Source: Actinomycetes bacterium
GTDB lineage: Bacteria > Actinomycetota > Acidimicrobiia > Acidimicrobiales > Bog-793
Reading direction: 5' to 3'
NCBI GenBank assembly: GCA_021829645.1
Contig: JAKBPI010000021.1
Span: forward strand, 1-43,593
DNA length: 43,593 bases
Shown: positions 9,204 to 17,729 of the stretch, piece by piece
Layout of the letters: each line of letters begins with the position of its first letter
Position numbering within the stretch: position 1 is the first letter of the stretch
Made by a program: the position numbers and the translations under genes
The notes under the pieces: generated by a model
What the model was told of the DNA's origin: nothing
Seen by the model: only the letters and a program-made list of their open reading frames with translations
Databases searched by the model: none

Positions 9204-9845
9204 TTAGGAAAAACGCGGGTGCCCCATTTTTTCCGGATTTTCTTCCTTGCGGACTTTTTCGTCGTAGCTGATTTCCTAAACAGATCCGCCAACGTATCCA
9301 ATTTGACACAATCATCGGAAACACGGAATCAAAGGATTTTTCTTCCCGTATTCGGGGTGCTGTTTTACAAGCAGTGCATATTCGTACTGTATATGGTCTT
9401 TGAAATCAGCGTTTAGTCTATAGCCCATCCCGGTTTGATGACGTAAAGTAACCATGGCGGTTGGCAATAGATGAAGGCGATAATTTTAGGAATGACCCGG
9501 TATTTAAATTTTTTGGACTCTTTTATTTGTTGCTTTGCTATCAGATCCTCCAAGATGAGAAGGCGCCATTGTTCGTTGTCTTGCTGATTTCGGTTACCCT
9601 GTTAAAAATCTTTCCGGCGAAATTCGTGCGTTCATAGGTATGGATGCCGGCATGTAGGAAACTTGTTCCCAAGACTGGTAGGGGACACGTGCTACCAATT
9701 CCAAAATTTTGAACTTTGACAAAGTGCGTTCTTTTTCGTAAAGGAGATCCGGTAAAGAAAACAGTATTTTTGCATCCGGCCTGCTTGGTGTCTCGAGGGT
9801 GTCTTGCCAATACTCAAGGAGTTCTTTATGGCTGAGTTGAGCCAT
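9204..9845 (-). pseudogene. alternative oxidase-like di-iron protein, multiply frameshifted
   Basis: Pieces of one protein are spread over all three minus-strand frames. In order they are: MAQLSHKELLEYWQDTLETP to KFKILELVARVPYQSWEQVSY (ATG at 9845), HTYERTNFAGKIFNRV, RNQQDNEQWRLLILEDLIA with VIPKIIAFIY and WLLYVIKPGW, RLNADFKDHIQYEYALLV, DTLADLFR, and SYDEKVRKEEN. This order of blocks matches alternative-oxidase-type ferritin-like quinol oxidases, and the total of about 214 codons matches their length. Two positions where the family has the His of E-x-x-H motifs read Arg here (NEQWR, DEKVR). At least four frame changes fall outside homopolymers, so decay is more likely than sequencing error. 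Membership in AOX proper rather than a sister di-iron family is inferred from remembered motifs. Confidence 0.65.
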
Positions 9846-9955
9846 GGCTCCTTGAGTCTGTCTGACTCGGATCCCGCCTTGTCTTTTTTTGATATATTTT
9901 CTTCGCAATCCTCCTCTACGTTGCTTGATGCATTGTAAGAAATAATAGGTACTTC

Positions 9956-11095
9956 CTAGTGCCCTTTGTCATCGGTGAGTTCTGCGGTTTGACCGGGTGC
10001 ACTTTGAATAAGCGATCTGGCTTCTGCGGCCATGACCAAATCTTCGCGTGCCTCTGCGACGGCGACCTCTATTTTTGATGAGTCCTCTGAAATAAGCAGT
10101 GTTCCGCCTTGGTAAGAAAAGTTTTTGGTTTTGTCGATTTCAAGACCCAAAAAGCCTATTTTCTCTGCTACCAATTGTCTGATTAGGGGAGAACCTTCTC
10201 CTATGCCTCCCGTAAAGACCAAGGACCCAAGTCCGCTAAGCGTAACGGCAAGAGCCGCTATTTCGCCGGCGATTTTGTCCGTGTATTTGTCAACAGCCAT
10301 GAGCGCTGTTGGATCGTCCTTGGCAAAAAGCTCTAAGACGTGCAACATATCGCCTTGTGACCCCGGCACCAAAGCAGCCAGACCACTTCTTTTGTCCAGA
10401 ATTTCTTCAATATCTGTCACGGTATATCCACGCTTTGCCAAGAAAAAGATAATACCCGGATCAATGTCACCGGATCTTGTCGCCATGATCAGCCCTTCTA
10501 AGGGGGTGTAACCCATAGTGGTGGCGACTGAACGTCCCTTCCTGACAGCGGTTATCGATGCCCCAGCGCCTATGTGACAGATGATAAGTCGGTCGTAGTT
10601 TTTGGCGTGGAAGATTTTTTTGGCTTCCCTGCTTGACCAGGTGCAACTGAGACCGTGAAAACCAAATCGTCTTATGCCATACCTACGGCTGATGTCTTCC
10701 GGGATTGCATAGGTGTATTCTTTTTTGGGCAAATTTTTATGAAAAGCTGTGTCAAAGCAAGCCACGGTCTGAACGCCTAACAACTCTTCACCGATGACAT
10801 CCATCATTTCCAGCGCTACCGGGTTGTGCAATGGGGCAAGCTCGGAAAGGCTCTGCAGTTCGGCTCGCTTCTCTTTGTCCACGATAAGTGATTCTCTATA
10901 CAGGCTTCCCCCGTGAACGATACGGTGTGCCACGGCGTCCAAGGGACCGGCCTCCTGTAGAAATTGTCGCAATTGTGTTTTCAAGAGTCCTCTATCTGGG
11001 ATGGCAAAGTTACCTTTCTTGGCAGTTATGTCGTCATCTTCTATGATGCTCAGCTTGAGACTGCTCGATCCGCTGTTGGCTATCATAATTCTCAT
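9956..11095 (-). CDS. ackA: acetate kinase (379 aa)
   Basis: Interconverts acetyl phosphate plus ADP and acetate plus ATP. The ASKHA-fold signatures are present: NSGSSS at residues 7-12, Arg58 and His61 in HRIVHGG, Asp115 in CFDTAFH, the second phosphate-binding segment HIGAGAS at 174-180, and FTGGIGEGSPLIR near the end. Two family positions differ: the usual HLGNGxS has Ala for Asn, and the GFHGTSH block reads GFHGLSC. These may be lineage variants, and the remaining catalytic residues are intact. The ATG is preceded by GGGGAT. It is divergent from xfp, which makes its substrate. The C-terminal 15 residues extend beyond the usual end. Confidence 0.94.
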   Translation of the reverse strand: MRIMIANSGSSSLKLSIIEDDDITAKKGNFAIPDRGLLKTQLRQFLQEAGPLDAVAHRIVHGGSLYRESLIVDKEKRAELQSLSELAPLHNPVALEMMDVIGEELLGVQTVACFDTAFHKNLPKKEYTYAIPEDISRRYGIRRFGFHGLSCTWSSREAKKIFHAKNYDRLIICHIGAGASITAVRKGRSVATTMGYTPLEGLIMATRSGDIDPGIIFFLAKRGYTVTDIEEILDKRSGLAALVPGSQGDMLHVLELFAKDDPTALMAVDKYTDKIAGEIAALAVTLSGLGSLVFTGGIGEGSPLIRQLVAEKIGFLGLEIDKTKNFSYQGGTLLISEDSSKIEVAVAEAREDLVMAAEARSLIQSAPGQTAELTDDKGH

Positions 11096-11105
11096 AATGA
11101 TCCCC

Positions 11106-11123
11106 TATACTATTTATAGTATA
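11106..11123. promoter_or_regulatory. perfect 8-2-8 palindrome upstream of ackA
   Basis: TATACTAT-TT-ATAGTATA, 11 bases upstream of the ackA ATG. Both arms can also be read as -10 elements on the minus strand. It resembles an operator overlapping the ackA promoter. The CTAT/ATAG core recalls the katG palindromes, but a shared regulator is speculative. Confidence 0.5.
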
Positions 11124-11215
11124 AATGCAAAAATATTTCTTTTTTATGCTGTATTTATCTATAAAAGTTATTTTATAGTCTTACTTTGACAAGATAAAGT
11201 GACTTAAGGCCCTAA

Positions 11216-11272
11216 CTGACATTTTGCATACCTTGATAGGATAATCCGTGGAGAGATAATGAGTCTCCACGG
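11216..11272 (+). promoter_or_regulatory. xfp promoter and hairpin enclosing the start codon
   Basis: CTGACA (11216-11221), 18 bases, GATAAT (11240-11245). Directly after it CCGTGGAGA (11246-11254) pairs perfectly with TCTCCACGG (11264-11272); the nine-base loop contains the ATG at 11259 and the left arm contains the GGAG ribosome-binding site. Confidence 0.55.
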
Positions 11273-13736
11273 AGCGGAGAGAGGTTGGGATAAGGTTATG
11301 GCCATTGACACGTCAAGTGATTTTGATACTTTTTCCGGAGGAGACAACGTTGCCCCTACGGCGTATGAACTACAAGCTGCTCCAGGACCTTTAAATCAAG
11401 ATGAGATGAAGGTATTGGATGCCTGGTGGCGGGCTGCCAACTACATCTCTGTTGGTCAGATATTTCTCAGGGATAACGAATTGCTGCGGCGCCACTTGGA
11501 GACAGAGGACATAAAACCTCGCCTGTTGGGACATTGGGGAACGACTCCGGGACTCAATTTGATTTACGCACACGCTTCCAAGTTGATCAAAGATTTAGAT
11601 CTAAACGCCGTGTTTGTGGCAGGTCCCGGACATGGAGGTCCGGGACCCAACGCCTGCGCTTGGCTTGAGGGCACCTATTCGGAAATGTATCCTAATATTC
11701 CACGGGATAAAGAAGGCATGAAAGTCTTGTTTCGGCAATTCTCTTCTCCGGGCGGGGTGCCGAGTCACTGTGCTCCCCAGACCCCGGGCTCTTTCCATGA
11801 AGGCGGCGAACTCGGGTATTCTTTGCTACACGCTTACGGTGCTGTCTTTGACAACCCTTCTTTGGTAGCTTTTTGTGTGGTGGGGGACGGCGAAGCTGAA
11901 ACCGGTCCTTTGGCTACCAGCTGGCATGCTAACAAATTTATCAATCCCAAAAGGGACGGCGCTGTACTGCCTATTCTGCATTTAAACGGTTATAAGATAG
12001 CTAACCCTACTCTTCTGGCCCGCATCAGAGAGGAAGACCTGTTTGCCCTGATGCAGGGCTATGGCTACCGGCCCCATCAAGTGATTATAGCCGAAGACGA
12101 AAATCCGGCTTTTGTCCATCAAGACCTAGCCGCAGAGCTACGAGCCTGTCTGGAAGAAATAAAAAGTATTCAAAGCGGAACCATGCCAGATGAATTGCCA
12201 AAGTGGCCTATGCTCATTTTGCGTTCACCTAAAGGCTGGACCGGCCCCAAAAGAGTCGGCGGAGAAAAAATAGAGGGAACATTTAGGGCACACCAAGTGC
12301 CATTGACGGAAGTAGCTCATGACGCCGGACAACTAAAAACACTTGAAGAGTGGATGAAGTCCTATCTTCCAGAAGAATTGTTTGATGAAAACGGCTCTCC
12401 AAAAGAATTTCTGCTCAACTTTCCTCCGCTGAAGTCCCAAAGAATGAGCGCCAACCCGGTGGCTTTAGGCGGGGAGGTTGCAAAAGATCTCAGCTTGCCT
12501 GATTTTAGGGATTACGGGGTAAAAGTCTCTCTTCCCGGTCAAAACTTACACGAGGCCACGAGAGTCTTGGGCACTTTCCTCAGGGATGTCATAGTAAAGA
12601 ATCCGGATTCATTTTTGCTTTTCGGTCCCGATGAAGTCGCCTCGAATAGACTTTCTGCGGTGTTTGAGGTTACCGATAGATCTTGGATGGCCTCTCGAAT
12701 AGAAGGTGACGACCACCTTTCTCCTTCCGGGAGAGTGGTGGAAGTTCTCTCAGAACACATCAGCCAAGGGCTTCTGGAAGGTTATCTCCTGACCGGACGA
12801 CACGGGATGTTTACTTGCTATGAAGCTTTTATTCATATCGTGGATGCCATGTTCAATCAACATGCCAAATGGTTGGAGGAGTCGACTAAAGTTTCTTGGC
12901 GCAAACCTCTTCCATCTTTGAATTACCTGTTGACGTCTCACGTCTGGCGGCAGGATCATAACGGTTTTTCCCATCAGGATCCTGGGTTTTTGGATGTCGT
13001 TACTAACAAAAAACCGGAGATCACTAGGGTGTATTTGCCGCCGGATACCAATTGCTTGCTTTCTGTGGCGGATCACTGTTTGCGTAGCAGAAACTACGTA
13101 AACGTCATCGTGGCCGGAAAGCAGCCGGCCCTTGATTATCTGGATACGGAAGAAGCCGTGGCACACTGTAGTCGAGGCGTGGGTATTTGGGACTGGGCTT
13201 CCAATGATGTCCTTGGGGAATCTCCCGATATCGTCATGGCTGCCGCCGGAGAAATACCCACTCTGGAAGCTTTGGCAGCCACCGCTATTTTACGGGAAAA
13301 ACTCCCCGATTTGAAAGTGCGTTTTGTCAATGTGGTCGATCTGATGAGGCTACTGCCCGATGCAGAGCATCCGCACGGTCTTACCGATGGGGAATTTGAC
13401 GCACTCTTCACACAAGACAAGCCGATAATTTTTGCTTTTCACGGGTATCCCTGGTTGATACATAAGCTTACCTATCGTCGTCATAACCACAATAATTTAC
13501 ACGTTCGCGGATATAAAGAAGAGGGTACTACCACTACTCCTTTTGATATGGTGATGCTGAACGACCTTGACAGGTATCGTTTGGTTATGGATGTCATCGA
13601 CAGGGTTCCGGGTCTCGGGGCAAAAGCAGGCTCGCTGCGCCAAGAAATGACTGATGCCCGCATGACGGCCAGAGCCTATACCAGGGAACACGGAGATGAT
13701 TTGCCGGAAATTACCAATTTCACTTGGAAAAGTTAG
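11259..13736 (+). CDS. xfp: phosphoketolase (xylulose-5-phosphate/fructose-6-phosphate) (825 aa)
   Basis: Thiamine-diphosphate enzyme that cleaves xylulose 5-phosphate or fructose 6-phosphate with inorganic phosphate to acetyl phosphate. Motifs: [10 protein letters not shown] (91-100), [12 protein letters not shown] (121-132), [20 protein letters not shown] (163-182), the TPP/Mg motif [11 protein letters not shown] (209-219), and the C-terminal Xfp domain. Length is typical. The ATG at 11259 has GGAG just upstream, but that site lies in a hairpin; an internal ATG at 11298 (MAIDTSS) would give a start closer to homologues. Divergent ackA completes a route from sugar phosphate to acetate and ATP. 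Confidence 0.96.
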   Translation: MSLHGAERGWDKVMAIDTSSDFDTFSGGDNVAPTAYELQAAPGPLNQDEMKVLDAWWRAANYISVGQIFLRDNELLRRHLETEDIKPRLLGHWGTTPGLNLIYAHASKLIKDLDLNAVFVAGPGHGGPGPNACAWLEGTYSEMYPNIPRDKEGMKVLFRQFSSPGGVPSHCAPQTPGSFHEGGELGYSLLHAYGAVFDNPSLVAFCVVGDGEAETGPLATSWHANKFINPKRDGAVLPILHLNGYKIANPTLLARIREEDLFALMQGYGYRPHQVIIAEDENPAFVHQDLAAELRACLEEIKSIQSGTMPDELPKWPMLILRSPKGWTGPKRVGGEKIEGTFRAHQVPLTEVAHDAGQLKTLEEWMKSYLPEELFDENGSPKEFLLNFPPLKSQRMSANPVALGGEVAKDLSLPDFRDYGVKVSLPGQNLHEATRVLGTFLRDVIVKNPDSFLLFGPDEVASNRLSAVFEVTDRSWMASRIEGDDHLSPSGRVVEVLSEHISQGLLEGYLLTGRHGMFTCYEAFIHIVDAMFNQHAKWLEESTKVSWRKPLPSLNYLLTSHVWRQDHNGFSHQDPGFLDVVTNKKPEITRVYLPPDTNCLLSVADHCLRSRNYVNVIVAGKQPALDYLDTEEAVAHCSRGVGIWDWASNDVLGESPDIVMAAAGEIPTLEALAATAILREKLPDLKVRFVNVVDLMRLLPDAEHPHGLTDGEFDALFTQDKPIIFAFHGYPWLIHKLTYRRHNHNNLHVRGYKEEGTTTTPFDMVMLNDLDRYRLVMDVIDRVPGLGAKAGSLRQEMTDARMTARAYTREHGDDLPEITNFTWKS

Positions 13737-13746
13737 CGTGATCTCT

Positions 13747-14496
13747 TCAAGTAGGTAAAACGAGTATGGCGGCAACTACTGCCATAATCATACCGGATTT
13801 GGATAAAAGGTTTTTATTTGGATCTGATCTGCGTTCTGCTACGACGTAGACGGCAGATATAGGCATCGAAAAGACCAGAAACTGTGGCAATGCCATAATG
13901 GCTGACATGAACGGCCAGCAACTCATCAAACACGCCCAACCGTTCGTGCTTCCGAATGCGATACAGGAAAGGTCGGCTTTGAAGCCTCTTGGAACAAGTG
14001 GGATACTTTTGTGGCACTTGGCCAAAGAAATTCGTTTTGCCTCAGAAATTTGCCAGATGGATGCTCCTGCAAAGAAGAGTCCTGCTATTTGATAAGAGGT
14101 AAGGAAAGCTCGTAAATTCATGATAAAAGCCATTGTTGTCCAAGAGGCTACAGTCCAGCAAGCTAGGTAGGAAAAGCAGTAGTAGGTAACGGCACGCTTT
14201 TTTCTCCAATAAAAGCTGTTGGCCGCCACATGCGTCGCTCCGGGTAGTAAAGCAGGTCCCATCATGACAACCGTCATCAGGGCTACCGGAAAGATTAGAT
14301 TAAGTTGGGGTATGAGAGACATATTTACGCTTTGAACAGCCATTAGCAAAAGATCATCTTTACTAATGGCATACGCAAAAAGATATGTTACAAAAGCAGA
14401 AGCCATACATAGCGCAAATAGTATTTCAATGGATCTATCGCGTAAAGGGTATGCGTGCACAAGGTGACTTTTTTTGTAAAGTATATTTACAGACAC
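13747..14496 (-). CDS. DUF2182 predicted metal-binding integral membrane protein (249 aa)
   Basis: About six or seven hydrophobic helices. Family landmarks are the LIFPVALMTVVMMGPALLPG segment, the K-x-x-C loop after SEAKRISL (AKCHKS), and the G-W-A-C-L-M-S-C-W helix pair that mirrors the conserved Cys-containing segment of DUF2182. The family is described as metal-binding and its function is not established. The ATG overlaps the end of the tyrosinase gene by 10 nt, so the two are translationally coupled. That suggests, without proof, a role in copper supply to the tyrosinase. It converges on xfp with a 10-bp gap and no visible terminator. Confidence 0.8.
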   Translation of the reverse strand: MSVNILYKKSHLVHAYPLRDRSIEILFALCMASAFVTYLFAYAISKDDLLLMAVQSVNMSLIPQLNLIFPVALMTVVMMGPALLPGATHVAANSFYWRKKRAVTYYCFSYLACWTVASWTTMAFIMNLRAFLTSYQIAGLFFAGASIWQISEAKRISLAKCHKSIPLVPRGFKADLSCIAFGSTNGWACLMSCWPFMSAIMALPQFLVFSMPISAVYVVAERRSDPNKNLLSKSGMIMAVVAAILVLPT

Positions 14497-15938
14497 TTGA
14501 TGCTGACGCGCCCTATCGTGATGGGAGGAGGGGAAACTTCTTCTTCAGACGTGCGTTCTTCGTATCCCTCCGGGAAGAGTAACTCTTGTTTTTCAAAAGA
14601 GAGCTTTATTTCGTTACCGGTTTGCCATACTCCTTTTGTCGCTTGATCGTCTAAGAATTCCGTTATATCAATTGAAATATAGGCATTATGGTGCTCGTTT
14701 GCTGCCGGCTCTCTGGAATCATTTTTGCCGAAAAGGGAGACATTTCCTATGTGGTATAGACGTTTGTCGATATTTTTGTCTTCTGGTGCGTTTAGGTAAA
14801 CAGAATAAACGCTGCCGGCATTGCCTTCGGCGGACAGGTCTTCCAAATCCAGCAGGACTTTTTGAGAGAGCCTATCTTTTTCAATTAAACTAACGGTGCG
14901 TCCCAGTGCTCTTTCGTCAAGTCTGAGACTTATCTCCACGGTATCGCGATCTAATACGACCGGGTTAGCAGTTGCTCCCAACAGTTCGGTCATCCTTACC
15001 TCCGGTATGGCTCTAAACGCCTTACTTGCAGTGATGCGTGGCCAAGGTTGTGGCCAAATGGATTCTTTCGTCAAATCAACGGTCATGGCAGGCTGTGTTT
15101 TGGGAAAGAGGGTATCGTAATCGTAGTTAAGCTGCGTGACAATGTTCTGTATCTGAAAAGCCGCTATGGTGACGGGATTTCCGTTGATATCACAAAAGGG
15201 GAAAGATCGATTCAACCAGTTGGCGTCGTTTGGATTACTTCTTCCGGGCAAGTTTTGCCATAACCACCACAGGCGGTCGATGTTGGCGTGATGCAGCCAA
15301 AAAATTGGATCCTGTGCCGCTGTCTGAGGGTCAGACATCCAGCCGGTCGGACCGCCTACGGCATTGTGAACGTCATTATGAGGGCTCTGTTCAAGCCTGC
15401 CCGTTGCCGACCAAAAACGCTTGTTCTGATCGGACACACCGCCGCCGAATTCTCTCACGCCCGTAAACAAGGTTCTCGAAAGAGCAAAACTCGGATCGGT
15501 TACCTGTGCGGGAAGTCCGGCTCCGGCATTGATGCCAGGCGCTCTTTGTGTCACGTAGAGAGGATTGGGCAATCCGTCTGCCAGTACGGGACCCCGAAAA
15601 GCCGGGGGGATACTGTTTTGTCCTTCTCTGTGGTAATCCCAGTAAAAAAGAGCCCAATCGCTCGGACCGCCTTGTTGAACGATTATTTTGCGAACGATGC
15701 TTTCAAAAAAATAAACGTACATTCTGTGCCATGACAGAAAGTACCAAGATCCATGGCGGCATTGATTCCAGGCGCTCAAAGGGTCATTGAGATAAGTTCC
15801 GTGAATGGCAGCTTGATATATCCAGCTCAAAGGATTATTGGCAGGTAGCGTTTGCATTTGGCGTACGGCATTGGCGTAAGCCGTGACCATTGGGTCATCT
15901 CTGCCGAAGTCCCAGATATTTCGCCTTACATAGACCAT
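14487..15938 (-). CDS. tyrosinase / polyphenol oxidase family copper enzyme (483 aa)
   Basis: Type-3 copper centre. CuA ligands are His46 (AAIHG), His62 (CRHGSW) and His71 (LSWHRMY). CuB ligands are His187 and His191 (SPHNDVH) and His216 or His217 (DPIFWLHHANIDRLWW). Cys60 lies two residues before His62, the C-x-H spacing that forms a thioether in fungal tyrosinases. The C-terminal 180 residues form an extra beta-rich domain like that of plant polyphenol oxidases and could shield the active site. No signal peptide is visible, so the protein is cytoplasmic or moves with a partner. I chose the ATG at 15938, just after AAGGGGG; an in-frame TTG at 15953 overlaps that site. Oxidises phenols to quinones with O2; whether it is mono- or diphenolase cannot be read from sequence. 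Confidence 0.93.
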   Translation of the reverse strand: MVYVRRNIWDFGRDDPMVTAYANAVRQMQTLPANNPLSWIYQAAIHGTYLNDPLSAWNQCRHGSWYFLSWHRMYVYFFESIVRKIIVQQGGPSDWALFYWDYHREGQNSIPPAFRGPVLADGLPNPLYVTQRAPGINAGAGLPAQVTDPSFALSRTLFTGVREFGGGVSDQNKRFWSATGRLEQSPHNDVHNAVGGPTGWMSDPQTAAQDPIFWLHHANIDRLWWLWQNLPGRSNPNDANWLNRSFPFCDINGNPVTIAAFQIQNIVTQLNYDYDTLFPKTQPAMTVDLTKESIWPQPWPRITASKAFRAIPEVRMTELLGATANPVVLDRDTVEISLRLDERALGRTVSLIEKDRLSQKVLLDLEDLSAEGNAGSVYSVYLNAPEDKNIDKRLYHIGNVSLFGKNDSREPAANEHHNAYISIDITEFLDDQATKGVWQTGNEIKLSFEKQELLFPEGYEERTSEEEVSPPPITIGRVSIKCL

Positions 15939-16247
15939 AGTCCCCCTTGGCAAAATGTTTGAGTTTCCCAGATCATACAGGATGACAAGTTTTTTAGCAA
16001 GCAGAATTTCATTACACGATCAATAAAAATATTTATTTTTCACTAAAGTTAAGTTGATAGATTAATAAATATAGGCGCCGTGAAGTCGGCTATCTGTAGG
16101 ATGGACTCTTGTAAATTGTTGATAGTGCGTCTTGTGATACACAACTTTTACTTGGCGAACGGTCCTGAGTGACGGTATTTTGTCATAAAAAAATATGCAC
16201 CCTCTTTCTGTGCTATGGTAGATGAGAAATATTTAAAAAGTTCATTT
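15939..16247. other. intergenic between tyrosinase and the L10 leader, with a probable rplJ promoter
   Basis: AT-rich. An extended -10 (TGC followed by TATGGT, 16211-16219) faces the rplJ side about 30 bases before the leader structure; no good -35 is seen. A 69-codon minus-strand ORF over 16148-16357 runs through the leader and is probably spurious. No rplK or rplA is found here. Confidence 0.45.
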
Positions 16248-16326
16248 CCAAAGACATCCGGCGCCTGGGCATAACGGTGCAACCACCGGACGAGGTTGAA
16301 CAAAGGTCCTTCCTTAGAGTCTTTGG
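16248..16326 (+). promoter_or_regulatory. ribosomal protein L10 leader (rplJL mRNA autoregulatory structure)
   Basis: CCAAAGAC (16248-16255) pairs with GTCTTTGG (16319-16326) to close a structure with an inner TCCGG (16257-16261) / CCGGA (16286-16290) stem. It ends 31 nt before the rplJ start. This position and closed architecture match the known L10 leader, to which L10(L12)4 binds to repress its own mRNA. Confidence 0.65.
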
Positions 16327-16357
16327 CTAATGCTCTTTTATATCTAGGAAAGGACAC

Positions 16358-16912
16358 ATGGTGACATCCACTACACTGCGGGAACCACGGTCGGAAAAGG
16401 TTGTCGTAGTAAATGAAGTTGACGAACAGCTGTCTTCCTCCTCGGCGGTAATACTGACAGAATATCGCGGTCTAAAGGTAAACGAACTGGAAGAGCTTCG
16501 TCGCGGACTTGCTTCCGCCGGTGGGAGCTATAAAATTTACAAGAACACTTTGGTCAAGAGGGCTGCTGAATCACACGGACTTGAATCCCTGTTCGGACTG
16601 CTAGAAGGTCCCACCGGCATTACTTTTGTCGACGGTGACTTGGCGCAGGTTGCCAAAGTACTGAAAGAGTTTTCCAAAAGCCATCCCAACCTGATAATAA
16701 AAGGTGGGGTAGTCGGCAATTCGTTTGTGGACGCTAAGCAGACCGCGGCTCTGGCTGACCTGCCGTCACGTGAGCAAATGTACGCGATGCTGGCGGGAGC
16801 TCTTGCGGCACCTATGGTGAATTTCGCCGGTTTGCTAAAAGCCGTTCCTCAGAAATTTGCCTATGCTCTTTCGGCGCTTATTCAGTCCAAAGAGGGTGGT
16901 GAAAGCAAGTAA
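16358..16912 (+). CDS. rplJ: large ribosomal subunit protein uL10 (184 aa)
   Basis: Base of the L7/L12 stalk. It has the N-terminal rRNA-binding domain with the TEYRGLKVNELEELRRGL segment and KIYKNTLVKRA, the GPTGITFVDGD strand, and the C-terminal helix (MVNFAGLLKAVPQKFAYALS) that carries bL12 dimers. AGGAAAGG precedes the ATG by five bases. First gene after the L10 leader; rplL follows after 84 nt. Confidence 0.98.
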   Translation: MVTSTTLREPRSEKVVVVNEVDEQLSSSSAVILTEYRGLKVNELEELRRGLASAGGSYKIYKNTLVKRAAESHGLESLFGLLEGPTGITFVDGDLAQVAKVLKEFSKSHPNLIIKGGVVGNSFVDAKQTAALADLPSREQMYAMLAGALAAPMVNFAGLLKAVPQKFAYALSALIQSKEGGESK

Positions 16913-16996
16913 AGAATCAAGTCTTCATTATGGAAATACCTGATGTAAAAAAGTACCAATATTTACCAACACAACAATTATCAAGGAGATATTAAA

Positions 16997-17383
16997 GTGG
17001 CAACAAAAGAAGAAATTCTGGATCAAATTGCGTCAATGACGGTTATTGAGCTTTCTGAACTGCTCAAAGACTTCGAAGAGCGTTTCGGTGTTACAGCGGC
17101 TGCCCCCGTAGCTATAGCGGCTGCCCCCGCAGCAGGCGGCGCAGCAGGCGGCGAAGAGGCTGCTGAAGAAAAAGACGAGTTCGACGTTATTTTGACTGAG
17201 GCCGGCGGTACAAAGGTGCCGGTCATCAAAGAAGTAAGAGCCCTTACTAACTTGGGTCTAAAGGAAGCAAAAGACTTGGTAGACGGGGCTCCTAAGCCCG
17301 TTCTCGAGCGCGTTTCCAAGGAAGACGCAGAGAAAGCAAAGGCACAGTTGGAAGCAGCCGGCGCCACAGTAGAGATCAAGTAA
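16997..17383 (+). CDS. rplL: large ribosomal subunit protein bL12 (128 aa)
   Basis: Stalk protein that recruits translation GTPases. It has an N-terminal dimerisation helix ([14 protein letters not shown]), an Ala/Gly-rich hinge (residues about 36-55), and a C-terminal domain with [20 protein letters not shown] and [16 protein letters not shown]. The GTG start has AAGGAGAT seven bases upstream. It is followed within 10 nt by a GC-rich hairpin. Confidence 0.98.
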   Translation: MATKEEILDQIASMTVIELSELLKDFEERFGVTAAAPVAIAAAPAAGGAAGGEEAAEEKDEFDVILTEAGGTKVPVIKEVRALTNLGLKEAKDLVDGAPKPVLERVSKEDAEKAKAQLEAAGATVEIK

Positions 17384-17392
17384 GAACTTCTT

Positions 17393-17425
17393 TATCGCCG
17401 GCCGGCCATCAGTCGGCCGGCGATA
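17393..17425 (+). terminator. GC-rich hairpin after rplL
   Basis: TATCGCCGGCCG (17393-17404) and CGGCCGGCGATA (17414-17425) form a perfect 12-bp stem with a nine-base loop. No T tract follows. It probably reduces read-through from the abundant rplJL mRNA into rpoBC. Confidence 0.75.
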
Positions 17426-17729
17426 GCAATTATGGGGAGCAATTCCTCCAGAAAAGCCGGTTTTTGCGCCGTCTCTCTATAACTTGCGGATTACAAATTG
17501 GGCAACTGAAAAGTTTTTCAGCAAAAGCTCTTGATATTTTTCATTCCATCCCGTAAAATTTAGAAAAATATAGTGCTTTGTGTTGCACAGTTGTTAAAAC
17601 GCGCATAATATAAGTATTACCGTGCAGTCGAAGCGCTTTTTCTCTGATCTATGTTAAGGGTAAATCGCGTCCTGTCGCGGACTTTTTTAACCGTATCCTT
17701 TTATGACGCAATTTGCGAGGAGTATATCC
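17426..17729. other. rpoB upstream region
   Basis: About 300 bases with one good promoter (17583-17611) and a weak GTCC/GGAC hairpin followed by TTTTTT near 17669-17688, which could act as an attenuator shortly before rpoB. No gene is seen. Confidence 0.4.
17583..17611 (+). promoter_or_regulatory. rpoB promoter
   Basis: TTGCAC (17583-17588), exactly 17 bases, TAATAT (17606-17611). A start near 17618 would give a leader of about 110 nt, consistent with separate transcription of rpoBC after the rplL hairpin. Confidence 0.6.

Noticed and set aside
9162-9416. 84-codon plus-strand ORF after katG
   Set aside because: Antisense to the alternative-oxidase-like remnant and without features of its own.
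16148-16357. 69-codon minus-strand ORF upstream of rplJ
   Set aside because: It covers the L10 leader, whose base-pairing explains the sequence better.
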